From NCBI GenBank assembly GCA_038206355.1, contig JBBRAY010000006.1, positions 1 through 64,000 on the forward strand: a stretch of 64,000 bases of DNA, given 5' to 3'. Position numbers and translations under genes: made by a program. Shown here in pieces: positions 18,615-28,146 of this stretch. The first letter of the stretch is position 1. The number at the start of each line of letters is the position of its first letter. The stretch is from JAPLDB01 sp038206355 (GTDB taxonomy: Bacteria > Bacteroidota > Bacteroidia > AKYH767-A > 2013-40CM-41-45). A model generated the notes under the pieces. That model had not been told where the DNA came from and did no database searches. It was given only the letters and a program-made list of their open reading frames with translations.

Positions 18615-19487
18615 ATGCAATTCAGGCTGATTTGCATATTGGTATTTATGATGCCGGCTGTATGTAATGCACAGCTTGACGACAAAGATTTCAAAACAAA
18701 CTTTGCCTTTAGCGTCCATTCCATGGATGATTTTTTCGACCGGTTTAATTTCAAAACAAATACCATTTTCGAAAAATATGTTCGAAGACAATTCCCGGAA
18801 GCTGTTTTTACCAGAGAAGGACTGCTGTATAATTTATTCAATAAAAAAAATCAGTTCTTTTATCAGAATAATAATGCAAAAGAATTTGTACAGCAGGTAA
18901 CAGATACGGCAAAACAGCAGTTCATTAATTACAGTGATAAATTCTGGTATGCAGAAATAAAATGTAAGGTGACCTATATGGCAAAGCCTTATACAATCAT
19001 AATGGTGTTAAAGGTTGAGCAACCCGAGCCTGACATGTTTCTGTGGGCAGTGGTTTCCGCAAAGGGTGAATTTTTGAAGAGCACAACTGTGGCAGCTCAT
19101 CCGGCAACGTCGAAAGTAAGTGTGTCAAAAGGCAACACAAATTCCGCAACGACGAAATACTTTCTCAGCCCTGTAAGCCACGGAATAGATTTTACAAACC
19201 TGGAAAATTTTTTTATCAATCGTTCCCATGCGCATGATTACTTATATAACGGAGTGGTTTCTCCTGAACTTAAACAATTGATTTTCCTGATAGAAAATAA
19301 CAGGATAAAATTTCATCAGGTTAGCAGTATTAAGTATCATTTGCTGCAAGTGAATGGCTGGATTATCAGTGTGAGTTACTTCAATCGCAGTACATTGAAT
19401 TCCGGCTGGCTGATTAACAATCTGATGAAGGTGACTTCTGATGAGAAAAGACTATTCTTGCGAAAACAATTGAACGTGGTATTATGA
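18615..19487 (+). CDS. Exported protein of unknown function, second gene of the 17336 operon
   Basis: 290 residues from the chosen ATG (MQFRLICILVFM), which starts a proper signal peptide (to CNAQ); the open frame begins 14 codons earlier inside the upstream gene. About residues 25-180 resemble the helix/sheet module of its neighbours (DDFFDRFNF, a long helical part, then strands AEIKCKVTYMAKPYTIIMVLKV and FLWAVVSAKG). A Ser/Thr linker and a second alpha/beta part containing GIDFTNLENFF follow. Its stop overlaps the next start (ATGA at 19484-19487), so translation is coupled. No family is recognised. Confidence 0.65.
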   Translation: MQFRLICILVFMMPAVCNAQLDDKDFKTNFAFSVHSMDDFFDRFNFKTNTIFEKYVRRQFPEAVFTREGLLYNLFNKKNQFFYQNNNAKEFVQQVTDTAKQQFINYSDKFWYAEIKCKVTYMAKPYTIIMVLKVEQPEPDMFLWAVVSAKGEFLKSTTVAAHPATSKVSVSKGNTNSATTKYFLSPVSHGIDFTNLENFFINRSHAHDYLYNGVVSPELKQLIFLIENNRIKFHQVSSIKYHLLQVNGWIISVSYFNRSTLNSGWLINNLMKVTSDEKRLFLRKQLNVVL

Positions 19488-22288
19488 GAACTATAGGTTG
19501 TCTGCTTCTTTGTTTTTTATTCTGTTCTGAAATTTTTGGTCAGTCGGATAGCCTCACGATGCGCGAGGATCAGCGGTTTCAGTATATCATCAGGAAGTCA
19601 TTGCTTTCGCGGTATGAAAAACTATTGAACTTTATTTCTGATAAATCAAATTTTGAAAATGAAATTCCTGAAATCATAAAAACCCATGTAAAAGGAAGCC
19701 GGGAGCAAAAGCTTTTCAGTGATGAGCGTGTAATTATTGAGAACGACCTGAAGCCCGGAGGTGAATCGGATAAACTACTAAGATCTGATCAGGAAGTAAC
19801 TGCATATCTGAATAACTTTAATACAGGATATACAAAGTCTGAAGACAAAACAGTTTTTCTGAATTACGTCGGTATCTCTCCCTTAAAAAAAACCAGCTAC
19901 TTCTATTACAACCTGACATTTGAATGTGTTTATAAGAGCACCAATTCAGCAGGGCAGATTTTTAATCCTTTTACAAGAGTTGCTGAGATAAAACTCGTGA
20001 ACGACAGCGGCTGGCACATGTATATCAATGGCGTCCGCTTTATAGCAGGAAATGAAAATGACACCCTGAATACATTTCATGATCTTATCCCTTCCGATAC
20101 CAATCTGGTAAATATTTACAATGCTTATGATGATGAGGAGCAACAAAAAATAAGGGAACAGAAACGATTGATGCAATTGCTGATGGATGAAGGCCAGGAC
20201 AATTATAAAATCGGCAACCTCAATGATGCAATGAAAAAATTTCATGAAGCGAGGATGGCATTTCCCGATGCGCGTGAACCGAAAGACTGGAGTTTGAAGG
20301 TGAGAAATGAATTGGAAAGGAAACGGGCCGATGCGGAAAGAAAAGATTTTCACGATCAGCGGGTGACGTACCTTAAGAAGGAAGCCCTGTTGCAGAAAAG
20401 CAAATTAAATTTCCCGCTTGCCAAAACACTTGCTGATTCATTGATATATGAGTACGGTGAAAATGAGTCGTGGGTAAAACAAATGTCGGCTGACCTTTCT
20501 ATTGTGAATGCAGCCATTGAGGGAATCAACAATACCCGCCTGAAAGGAAAAACGGATGATGCCATTAAATTATGTCAGAAGAAACAGGTAGAGATAACTG
20601 ATTCATTCTACTGTGCACATTTTTATTACCTGGAAGCAGAATTACTTTCGGCAGATCCTAAACCTGCTGTCAGGCACATTACTGAAATTCTCAATAAGGC
20701 AATTGACCTGTCGGAAAAAAGGCACATGGGTGCATTGAAGATGAGATCTTATATCAGGATGGAAAAGCAAAAAAACCCTGCAGGCGCTATTGAAGACGCA
20801 ACGTTATTGGTAAACAACGATCCGCGGAATCCGGAGGGATATGATTTCCGGGCATCCATTTACGAACGGGATCACAATATCATGGCAGCGATAGCAGATT
20901 ATAACAATGCCATTGCAAACAAAACAAGAGATCCGTTAATCTATTTGAAAAAAGCGCAATTGGAGTATGCAGAAAAAAAATTCAACGAAGCCATTAAATC
21001 AGCAACAGACGGAATGGAATTTACCGGATGCAATGCGCTTTTATATTTCTACCGTGGACTTGCAGAATTTTATTCACTCAAAATTCCTCAGGCAGGAAAA
21101 GATTTCCGGAAGGCGACTAAAGAATGTAATCTTGGAGATAAGGAAAAAGAAATAATTAAATCGATTTCAGATTCATGCCTGAACAGTGGAAATAGTATGA
21201 TGGCAAAGGATCAGTGGATGGGCGCTGTACTTGACTTATCGAAATCTATTATGGTTGACAGTAATGACAATGCACTATATCAGCGCGCTGTATGTTATAT
21301 CGCAATGAATATGAATGACAGTGCAGTCAATGACCTGTACATGTTGTCGGCCAGGAATCCTGTTTACCGAAACGTTTATGCACTTCGTGGGACTGCGCAA
21401 AGTAACCTGGGAAGGTACGATAAAGCGAATAGTGATTTTGCAATTGCTGTCCGGCAATTTCCCGACGATACGATGGCATACTATAGAAAAGGGAAATCTG
21501 AAATAAATCAGAAAAATTTTAAAGCTGCGGTAAATAGTCTGGAACAATCGGCAAAATTATTTCAATCCGATTCCGTCTATTACCAGCTTTCTGTTGCTTC
21601 ATACTATGACAGGAATTATGACCAGGCCATTAAGTACAGTCTTAAAGCGAGGAGTAAGCGCACAAATAATTTTGAAATTTTCTATATCTGCGGCAGGGCA
21701 TATTATGACCTCGGAGATTATAAATCTGCGCTGGAGCAATACGCATTGGCGAAAGCCAATATCAGCTATGATCCTCAATTGTGGTTTTCGAATGCAAATG
21801 CATTGGAAGCGATGAGATCTTTTTCAGCGGCATCAGTCGAATATGATCAGTTGACCAGCAGTCCTGAATTTCGGGATACTTCATCTTACCGTGCTGCTGT
21901 TTGCAAGATTAAAAACGGTGAGGTCGTAAGTTTTCCGAAAGCAATTTCACAGTTAAATCAGTATCTCCGTTCAGCGACAATGAATACGGATAAGAGTGAA
22001 CCCTATTCATGGAAGGCCTATGCATACCTGATGAGGGATTCCGTTTCTCAGTCTGCCGACGCCATCACTGAAGCAAAAAAATACAATGAAAGTAATGCAC
22101 TCCTTCAGCTGGTACTTGCCTGCAGGAGTACGAGGGCTGAGGACTACGAAAATGCCTGCATTTTTTTAGAGCGGGCACTCTCATCAAAAGAATTTAAGAA
22201 GGAAGATATTGAACAGATGACGATGTTAACTCCACTGAAAAAGAAGAATAAAAAATATAAGATGCTGATGCAGGTTTACTTCCCATAA
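19484..22288 (+). CDS. Large exported TPR-repeat protein
   Basis: 934 residues. A signal peptide (to about 20, ending in IFGQ) and an N-terminal alpha/beta module (about 35-190, with LLNFISDKSNFENEIPEII, SDERVIIEND and WHMYINGVRFIAG) precede a long helical region of tetratricopeptide repeats. TPR-like units can be read across about 230-880, for example AIEDATLLVNNDPRNPEGY, AIADYNNAIANKTRDPLIY, KANSDFAIAVRQFPDDTMAY and ALEQYALAKANISYDPQLW. TPR proteins are scaffolds for complexes; being exported, this one would act in the periplasm. It is the last gene of the operon starting at 17336, just before the T6SSiii envelope genes. An envelope scaffold role is plausible but unproven. Confidence 0.75.
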   Translation: MRTIGCLLLCFLFCSEIFGQSDSLTMREDQRFQYIIRKSLLSRYEKLLNFISDKSNFENEIPEIIKTHVKGSREQKLFSDERVIIENDLKPGGESDKLLRSDQEVTAYLNNFNTGYTKSEDKTVFLNYVGISPLKKTSYFYYNLTFECVYKSTNSAGQIFNPFTRVAEIKLVNDSGWHMYINGVRFIAGNENDTLNTFHDLIPSDTNLVNIYNAYDDEEQQKIREQKRLMQLLMDEGQDNYKIGNLNDAMKKFHEARMAFPDAREPKDWSLKVRNELERKRADAERKDFHDQRVTYLKKEALLQKSKLNFPLAKTLADSLIYEYGENESWVKQMSADLSIVNAAIEGINNTRLKGKTDDAIKLCQKKQVEITDSFYCAHFYYLEAELLSADPKPAVRHITEILNKAIDLSEKRHMGALKMRSYIRMEKQKNPAGAIEDATLLVNNDPRNPEGYDFRASIYERDHNIMAAIADYNNAIANKTRDPLIYLKKAQLEYAEKKFNEAIKSATDGMEFTGCNALLYFYRGLAEFYSLKIPQAGKDFRKATKECNLGDKEKEIIKSISDSCLNSGNSMMAKDQWMGAVLDLSKSIMVDSNDNALYQRAVCYIAMNMNDSAVNDLYMLSARNPVYRNVYALRGTAQSNLGRYDKANSDFAIAVRQFPDDTMAYYRKGKSEINQKNFKAAVNSLEQSAKLFQSDSVYYQLSVASYYDRNYDQAIKYSLKARSKRTNNFEIFYICGRAYYDLGDYKSALEQYALAKANISYDPQLWFSNANALEAMRSFSAASVEYDQLTSSPEFRDTSSYRAAVCKIKNGEVVSFPKAISQLNQYLRSATMNTDKSEPYSWKAYAYLMRDSVSQSADAITEAKKYNESNALLQLVLACRSTRAEDYENACIFLERALSSKEFKKEDIEQMTMLTPLKKKNKKYKMLMQVYFP

Positions 22289-22310
22289 GGATATTGTATT
22301 AGAAAAAAAT

Positions 22311-22318
22311 TATATTTG
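22311..22318 (+). promoter_or_regulatory. Putative -7 box for the ten-repeat adhesin gene
   Basis: TATATTTG, followed by CC, is a perfect TAnnTTTG match 72 bases before the start codon at 22390. No good -33 TTTG at the usual spacing was found, so confidence is moderate. Confidence 0.4.
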
Positions 22319-22389
22319 CCAAAGCACCTCATTTATTAAATCAGTTATTTGGAAATTATAACCCAACAACCCAATTAAAAAGTATACAG

Positions 22390-25300
22390 ATGAAGGGAAA
22401 ATCTACCTATCGTAACTACCGAATTTGTTTAATTTTTATCTTCTCAGCTATATTTTTTCAAATTCCATTTTCAGATGCTGTTATGGGTGCACCATATGTA
22501 GCAACTATTGCTTCTCCGGGTCAGATTGCTGCCGGAAATATTTGTTCCGGTACCACTAAAGCGGCGATTTTCAGTTTTGTTATCATGTTAGACAATGGTA
22601 CCGGGATTACTGATTTAACCGGTTTGAATTTCAATACTACAGGTACTTATCAAACCAATGAATTGGATTCTTTTTTTCTATGGTACAACATTACAAACGA
22701 TCTGAATTCAGCCAGCCTGGTTGTTAAAAGCTTGGATTTGGTTTCCGGTCCGCAAACTTTCCCTGCTTTTACAAAGACACTAGTGATAAATGATACCTCC
22801 TTTTTTTGGATTACTACAAATACATTACAGGCGGCAGCAAACAGAACCATTCAGGTTTCGACAATGGATATGTCTAATTTTACGATGGCTGATGGTACAA
22901 AAATAGGAACTACAACAGCGGGTGGACTTCAAACTATAATACAGACTGTTTCTGTACCTACGGGAACTGCAACACAATCATTTTGCAGCGCTGCAGCTCA
23001 TAACGTTTCAAATCTGGCAGCAACCGGCAGTAATATCAAATGGTATGCTGCTTCAACGGGTGGATCTGCATTAACCGGTGGTACTTTATTGACTACCAAT
23101 ACCCACTATTTTGCAACGCAAACGGTGAATGGATGTGAAAGCACTTCACGGTTTGATGTATTGGTAATTATTGTTGCCACACCCTCAGCACCTACGGGAA
23201 ACAGCACGCAGACATTTTGCACCACTTCAAGTCATCTTGTTTCAGATTTAACCGCAACCGGTACCGCTATATTATGGTATGCGGCTGCCAGTGGTGGGGT
23301 GGCATTGGGAGGTGCCGTTACATTGGTCAATGGCACACATTATTTTGCCTCACAAACTGTAAACGGGTGTGAAAGTACCTCCCGGTTTGATGTCACAGTA
23401 ACACTGGTTTCAAATCCTGCAGCGCCCACCGGAAATGCATCGCAGTCATTTTGTAGTTCATCCGGCGCAATGGTTTCAAACTTAACTGCTACAGGAACTG
23501 CAATTCAATGGTATGCTGCATCAAGTGGTGGTGTGGCCCTTGCGGGTAATACCCCGCTCGTTAATGGTACACATTATTTTGCATCACAAACCATCGGTGG
23601 ATGTGAAAGCAATTCACGATTAGATGTCACTGTTACCATCGTAACCAATCCTTCCGCGCCTACAGGAAACGCTGCGCAAACATTTTGCAGTGGAATAAAT
23701 CCGACTGTGAATAGCTTAACAGCTACCGGAACAACTATACAATGGTATGCAGCGTCAACAGGAGGATCAGCATTAACAGGGGGGACAGCCCTGGTAAACG
23801 GTACGCATTATTTTGCAACGCAAACAGTAAACTCATGTGAAAGTACGTCGCGTTTTGATGTAACAGTAACAATTGTCACCACTCCATTAGCCCCAACGGG
23901 CACTGCCGGCCAGACATTTTGCAGTGTTTCAAACCCTATTGTATCAAACCTGGCTGCAACCGGAACCGTAATACAATGGTATGCTGCGTCAACAGGCGGA
24001 TCTGCATTATCAGCCGGTACAGCACTTGTAAATGGCACTCATTATTTTGCATCACAAACTGTAAATGGATGTGAAAGCATTTTGAGGTTTGAAGTAACGG
24101 TTACAATCATCTCCAATCCGGCAGCGCCGACAGGCAGCAGTTCGCAATCTTTTTGTAGCGCATCTCTCCCTGCAATAGCAAATTTAACAGCAACAGGAAC
24201 TGCTATTCAATGGTATGCTGCGGCAAGTGGAGGAACCCCGTTGGCTTCGGTTACGCCGCTTGTAAATGGCACACATTATTTTGCCACTCAAACGATTAAT
24301 GGATGTGAAAGTAATTCCAGATTTGATGTCACCGTTACCATCATTCCGAATCCTTCAGCACCAGCAGGAAATATATCCCAGTCGTTTTGCAGTGCGACGA
24401 ATTCTACCATTTCAAACTTAACAGCCACCGGAACTGCAATACAATGGTACGCAGCGGCGACAGGCGGATCAGCATTGGCAGCGGGTATAGCACTTGTAAA
24501 TGGTACACATTATTTTGCATCGCAAACTGTAAACGGATGCGAAAGCACTTCCCGTTTCGATGTCACAGTTACCATTATTCCAACTCCCAATGCGCCTACA
24601 GGAAATTCGGCTCAGGCATTCTGCAGTGTATCAAATCCAAATGTTGGAAATCTTAGTGCAACAGGAACTGCCATTCAGTGGTATGCTGCGTCCACAGGTG
24701 GCTCGACCCTGGGTGTCAATACTCCGATAACAAATAATACGCATTATTTTGCAACACAAACGGTGAATGGTTGCGAGAGTGTTTTAAGGTTTGATGTAAC
24801 AGTTACCGTAATTACAACTCCCAATGCGCCAAGTGGGAATGCAAGCCAGTCTTTTTGCAGCGCCACAAATCCAACCGTCGCGAATTTATCAGCGGCAGGA
24901 ACGGCGATTCAGTGGTATGCAACATCAAGTGGGGGCGCGCCATTGACGGGGGCAACTGCTTTAACCAATAGCACACATTACTTCGCAAGCCAGACAGTAA
25001 ATAGTCTTTGCGAAAGCACTGCGCGGTTTGACGTAACCGTTACAATCATTCCCAATCCGCCGGTTCCTACAGGAAGCGCAAGTCAGTTATTTTGTGGCAG
25101 CGCGAATCCGACGCTGATTAATGTATCGGCAACAGGAACGACTATTCAATGGTATGCTGTAGCAAGCGGTGGTTCGCCATTGGCATCGAATACTACCCTT
25201 AATAATCTGACGCATTATTTTGCTACACAAACTGTAAATGGATGTGAAAGTACAACGCGTTTAGATGTGACGGCATCCGTAAGAACATTAACCACCTCTG

Positions 25301-26412
25301 CAGGAAGCAATGCCGCTGTATGCGCCGGCTTGCCTGCTACACTTTCAGCAATTAATGTTTCGAATGGTTTCCCCCCATATAGCGTAACCTGGGACAATTC
25401 AGCCGGAGGTTGTTCTTCTGTTTTGGAAAATGGTACCTGCACCGTTCAGGTCGTGCCGCCGGGTTTCATAACATATACTGCTACAGTAACCGATTTGCAA
25501 TCCTGTTCTACAACCATTGCACAGACAATTAACGTAAATCCACTTCCACCGAATGATGCCGTAATTAACCCGGTTGAAAATCAGGTTGAACTAAACGTAT
25601 GCGCCGGCAGCGGCAATTTAGCTTATGCTTTAAATACTTCTTCCACTCCTAACGTGACATGGACAAGTATTCCCTCTTCTGTAAGTATAGGTGACGTCAA
25701 TGCAATTAATAACATTATTACTTTTCCCGATTCAACAGTTCCCTATGACGCAACAATAAATATTCAGGTTCTTGGAGCAAACGGTTGTACAAATTCTCAA
25801 TCTATTACTGTTCATGTATCAGGAAGCACGTCTCCCGTTCCTGCTGCTATTGTGGAGAAAAATATCGGGCAGGGGCCGATTTTAGTTTACACAGATCCTT
25901 CCGTTAGAGGATTCAGGTGGGGTTACGACAGCGTTGCAGTAAATAAAATATTGAAATCCGCTTTCATTCCCGGACAGGTTTATCAGGCATTTATTCCGTC
26001 ATCGCAGTTTTCAAATGGTTCAGTGCTGGATACAGTTAAATACTGGTATTGGGTGATGGTATATGACCTCGGAGCAAACAATGACACTTGTAAAACCAAG
26101 GTTTACTACAACGGTATTTTTTTAAGACAGGGATCACCTGAAATTATTCCTGATGATATCCTGGCCATTGTTGCACCCAATCCGAATGACGGAAACTTTA
26201 TACTGAAATTGCAGGGAAGTATTTATGGAAATATTAATGTCCGGATTATTGACATGCTTGGCCGCGTTCAGTCTGACATGGCATTTATAAAAACAGATCC
26301 GAAACAGAATTTTGACATTCACCCTGAAAAAATCGCTGCCGGATTATATTCTGTTTTAGTGACAGGAGAAAATGGAGAAAAAGTAGTTGTAAAATGTATC
26401 GTCAAAAACTAA
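22390..26412 (+). CDS. T9SS-secreted adhesin with ten tandem Ig-like repeats
   Basis: 1340 residues. A signal peptide (hydrophobic IFIFSAIFFQIPF) and an N-terminal domain (to about 195) are followed by ten tandem repeats of about 78 residues (about 196-965). Each repeat has the pattern Q-x-FC ... NLTATGTxIQWYAAxxGGxxL ... THYFAxQTVNGCESxxRFDVTVTI, with two cysteines per repeat, as in the Ig-like domains of Cytophaga/Flavobacteria surface proteins. Two further Ig/PKD-like domains (about 970-1150) and a T9SS type A sorting domain (about 1255-1340, VAPNPNDGNFILKL) end it. It lies between two blocks of T6SS-region genes in the same direction but has its own -7 box, so it may be an unrelated surface adhesin or a contact factor. 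The latter is speculation. Confidence 0.85.
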   Translation: MKGKSTYRNYRICLIFIFSAIFFQIPFSDAVMGAPYVATIASPGQIAAGNICSGTTKAAIFSFVIMLDNGTGITDLTGLNFNTTGTYQTNELDSFFLWYNITNDLNSASLVVKSLDLVSGPQTFPAFTKTLVINDTSFFWITTNTLQAAANRTIQVSTMDMSNFTMADGTKIGTTTAGGLQTIIQTVSVPTGTATQSFCSAAAHNVSNLAATGSNIKWYAASTGGSALTGGTLLTTNTHYFATQTVNGCESTSRFDVLVIIVATPSAPTGNSTQTFCTTSSHLVSDLTATGTAILWYAAASGGVALGGAVTLVNGTHYFASQTVNGCESTSRFDVTVTLVSNPAAPTGNASQSFCSSSGAMVSNLTATGTAIQWYAASSGGVALAGNTPLVNGTHYFASQTIGGCESNSRLDVTVTIVTNPSAPTGNAAQTFCSGINPTVNSLTATGTTIQWYAASTGGSALTGGTALVNGTHYFATQTVNSCESTSRFDVTVTIVTTPLAPTGTAGQTFCSVSNPIVSNLAATGTVIQWYAASTGGSALSAGTALVNGTHYFASQTVNGCESILRFEVTVTIISNPAAPTGSSSQSFCSASLPAIANLTATGTAIQWYAAASGGTPLASVTPLVNGTHYFATQTINGCESNSRFDVTVTIIPNPSAPAGNISQSFCSATNSTISNLTATGTAIQWYAAATGGSALAAGIALVNGTHYFASQTVNGCESTSRFDVTVTIIPTPNAPTGNSAQAFCSVSNPNVGNLSATGTAIQWYAASTGGSTLGVNTPITNNTHYFATQTVNGCESVLRFDVTVTVITTPNAPSGNASQSFCSATNPTVANLSAAGTAIQWYATSSGGAPLTGATALTNSTHYFASQTVNSLCESTARFDVTVTIIPNPPVPTGSASQLFCGSANPTLINVSATGTTIQWYAVASGGSPLASNTTLNNLTHYFATQTVNGCESTTRLDVTASVRTLTTSAGSNAAVCAGLPATLSAINVSNGFPPYSVTWDNSAGGCSSVLENGTCTVQVVPPGFITYTATVTDLQSCSTTIAQTINVNPLPPNDAVINPVENQVELNVCAGSGNLAYALNTSSTPNVTWTSIPSSVSIGDVNAINNIITFPDSTVPYDATINIQVLGANGCTNSQSITVHVSGSTSPVPAAIVEKNIGQGPILVYTDPSVRGFRWGYDSVAVNKILKSAFIPGQVYQAFIPSSQFSNGSVLDTVKYWYWVMVYDLGANNDTCKTKVYYNGIFLRQGSPEIIPDDILAIVAPNPNDGNFILKLQGSIYGNINVRIIDMLGRVQSDMAFIKTDPKQNFDIHPEKIAAGLYSVLVTGENGEKVVVKCIVKN
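22975..25280 (+). repeat. Ten coding tandem repeats of about 234 bp
   Basis: Ten imperfect units within the adhesin gene. Each starts near a codon pair for Phe-Cys (for example tttTGCAGC) and contains a conserved core for IQWYAA and THYFA. The cores drift mainly at synonymous positions, so the repeats have been kept by selection at protein level. Expect copy-number variation between strains and possible assembly collapse. Confidence 0.85.
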
Positions 26413-26493
26413 AAACAATAAATAGCCATATACAATTGCATACCAAAGGATATGTATATGGTTGACCATTGTGAAACAAAAAAAAATATACAA

Positions 26494-28116
26494 ATGAAAA
26501 ATATTTTATGCTATTTGTTTACGTTGTTTTTTCCTTTGTTATGTATTGCGCAAGGTTATTCACAGGAAGACAAAGCCATTATCTCCGCAAGAATTGATAC
26601 ACTGCTGCAGTCTTATTTGCAGAAGAGTTCATTAACACTACAGGGCGGCAATAAAAGAAATGATAAAGTTGTCGGCGATCTGCGTGGCATGTTTACGGTA
26701 GATGCTGAAATTTTTGACGACATCAATGCAAATTTCAACGAGAAGACTACCGGCAATCCTTATGAACTGAAAATCAAAACCAGGAACTCATATATTGAGG
26801 ATCTGGTGGATGAATTTCCAAGGGGATTGATCATTAACAACAAGCGACTCAACATCAACTACAATAATTTTGACAAGGGTGAAGTAACTGCTGCGCTCGA
26901 GCGAAATATTCAAGGGACAAATACAAGGAAGTTTACCTTTTTCAATGAGGATACTTTGTTGATCATGATCGGCATTCAACCGGACATGTCAGTAAAAATT
27001 ACCGGCATTAAAATGATCGGATCAAATATTAAATGTCTGAATGATGACGACATTGATGGCGTGATCAATGAAGCTGATGATTGTCCAAATGAAAAAGGTG
27101 TCATTGCACTTAAAGGTTGTCCTGACCGCGATGGTGACGGATTACCTGACCATAAAGACGACTGTCCTGATTTTGCCGGACCTGCTTCCAATGGCGGTTG
27201 CCCGCCTTCAACGTTTGCCTATCAGTTTGTTTTTTCTGCCGGAGCAGGATACCAGATCAATAACAACATATTAAAAGCACGGGAAGGAACAATTGGATAT
27301 CCCGGTCTGGAAAAATCATCTTCATCTACTTTGGCTGACATTGAACACAATGGAACCGACGGAAGTATTGTAATCAATGCAAACGTTGCATATTACTTTG
27401 GAAAAAGTAAAGCCAACAGAAATAAAGGAATCTCTGTAGGATTTACGGCAACCAATTATACCGGGCAATACGACATCAAAAATGTGAAATATGTTTTTAC
27501 CGGGTTTTATGCTTCAAATGAAAGTTATAAAAGAATTGTTACGCTGAGAAAAGGACATGAAGATTTGTCATTCTCTATTCTCAATTTTCCGGTCATGCTA
27601 AAGTATAAAACAAAACTCACGGCTAAGCTGGCCGCAGAAGTAGGCGCGGGTATTTCTTTGGTTTCATTTATTACAAACCTGAAAGCATCATCTTCAGCGA
27701 CATTTAATTTCGAAGGAATTGATGACGGAAGTAACTGGTACAACGTAGGTGATTCGATTAATAATCACTGGTTTAATCCGGACGCCAACCTTTATTTTGA
27801 TTCCTTACTTACCGGCGTTGGCTATGATTTTTCACTGAACAAAGAAGTATCACCGCACACCAATACTTTTAATAAATTCAAACTTGGTTATATCGCATCT
27901 GCAGATTTATTTTATCACATCACAAAAAAGAATGCATTAAAGTTTGGTGTTTCATTTGCATATTCTCCTTCGAAAGAAAAAAATTCCGATTATCAGATGG
28001 CAAATGCTACAAAAGATTCATACAATTCAGTCTATTCAAGCAATATCAGAACTACATACACGGCACTGGCCTTCAATGTAGGAATCATCATCGGCTTAAA
28101 CGTTCAGAAACATTAA
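26494..28116 (+). CDS. Outer-membrane beta-barrel protein with thrombospondin type 3 repeats
   Basis: 540 residues from the chosen start (MKNILCYLFTLFFP, a signal peptide ending in CIAQ); an earlier in-frame ATG 14 codons upstream lacks a signal. An N-terminal alpha/beta domain (about 25-175, FPRGLIINNKRLNINYNNFDKG) precedes calcium-binding TSP3-type repeats (about 180-235, DDDIDGVINEADDCPN and DRDGDGLPDHKDDCPD). The C-terminal 300 residues look like an outer-membrane barrel (alternating strands, FSAGAGYQIN at the start, ALAFNVGIIIGLNV at the end). There is no OmpA-type peptidoglycan-binding domain. It is followed after 30 bases by the TssP-like gene. It is a candidate outer-membrane exit or anchor for the T6SSiii envelope complex, by position only. 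Confidence 0.75.
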   Translation: MKNILCYLFTLFFPLLCIAQGYSQEDKAIISARIDTLLQSYLQKSSLTLQGGNKRNDKVVGDLRGMFTVDAEIFDDINANFNEKTTGNPYELKIKTRNSYIEDLVDEFPRGLIINNKRLNINYNNFDKGEVTAALERNIQGTNTRKFTFFNEDTLLIMIGIQPDMSVKITGIKMIGSNIKCLNDDDIDGVINEADDCPNEKGVIALKGCPDRDGDGLPDHKDDCPDFAGPASNGGCPPSTFAYQFVFSAGAGYQINNNILKAREGTIGYPGLEKSSSSTLADIEHNGTDGSIVINANVAYYFGKSKANRNKGISVGFTATNYTGQYDIKNVKYVFTGFYASNESYKRIVTLRKGHEDLSFSILNFPVMLKYKTKLTAKLAAEVGAGISLVSFITNLKASSSATFNFEGIDDGSNWYNVGDSINNHWFNPDANLYFDSLLTGVGYDFSLNKEVSPHTNTFNKFKLGYIASADLFYHITKKNALKFGVSFAYSPSKEKNSDYQMANATKDSYNSVYSSNIRTTYTALAFNVGIIIGLNVQKH

Positions 28117-28146
28117 CCTAAAACCAAACGGTCCAAATAATCTTTT

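Noticed and set aside
22975..25280. Regular repeats that could be mistaken for a CRISPR array
   Set aside because: The units are about 234 bp, lie in one open reading frame and encode conserved Ig-like protein repeats; there are no short identical repeats with unique spacers and no cas genes.
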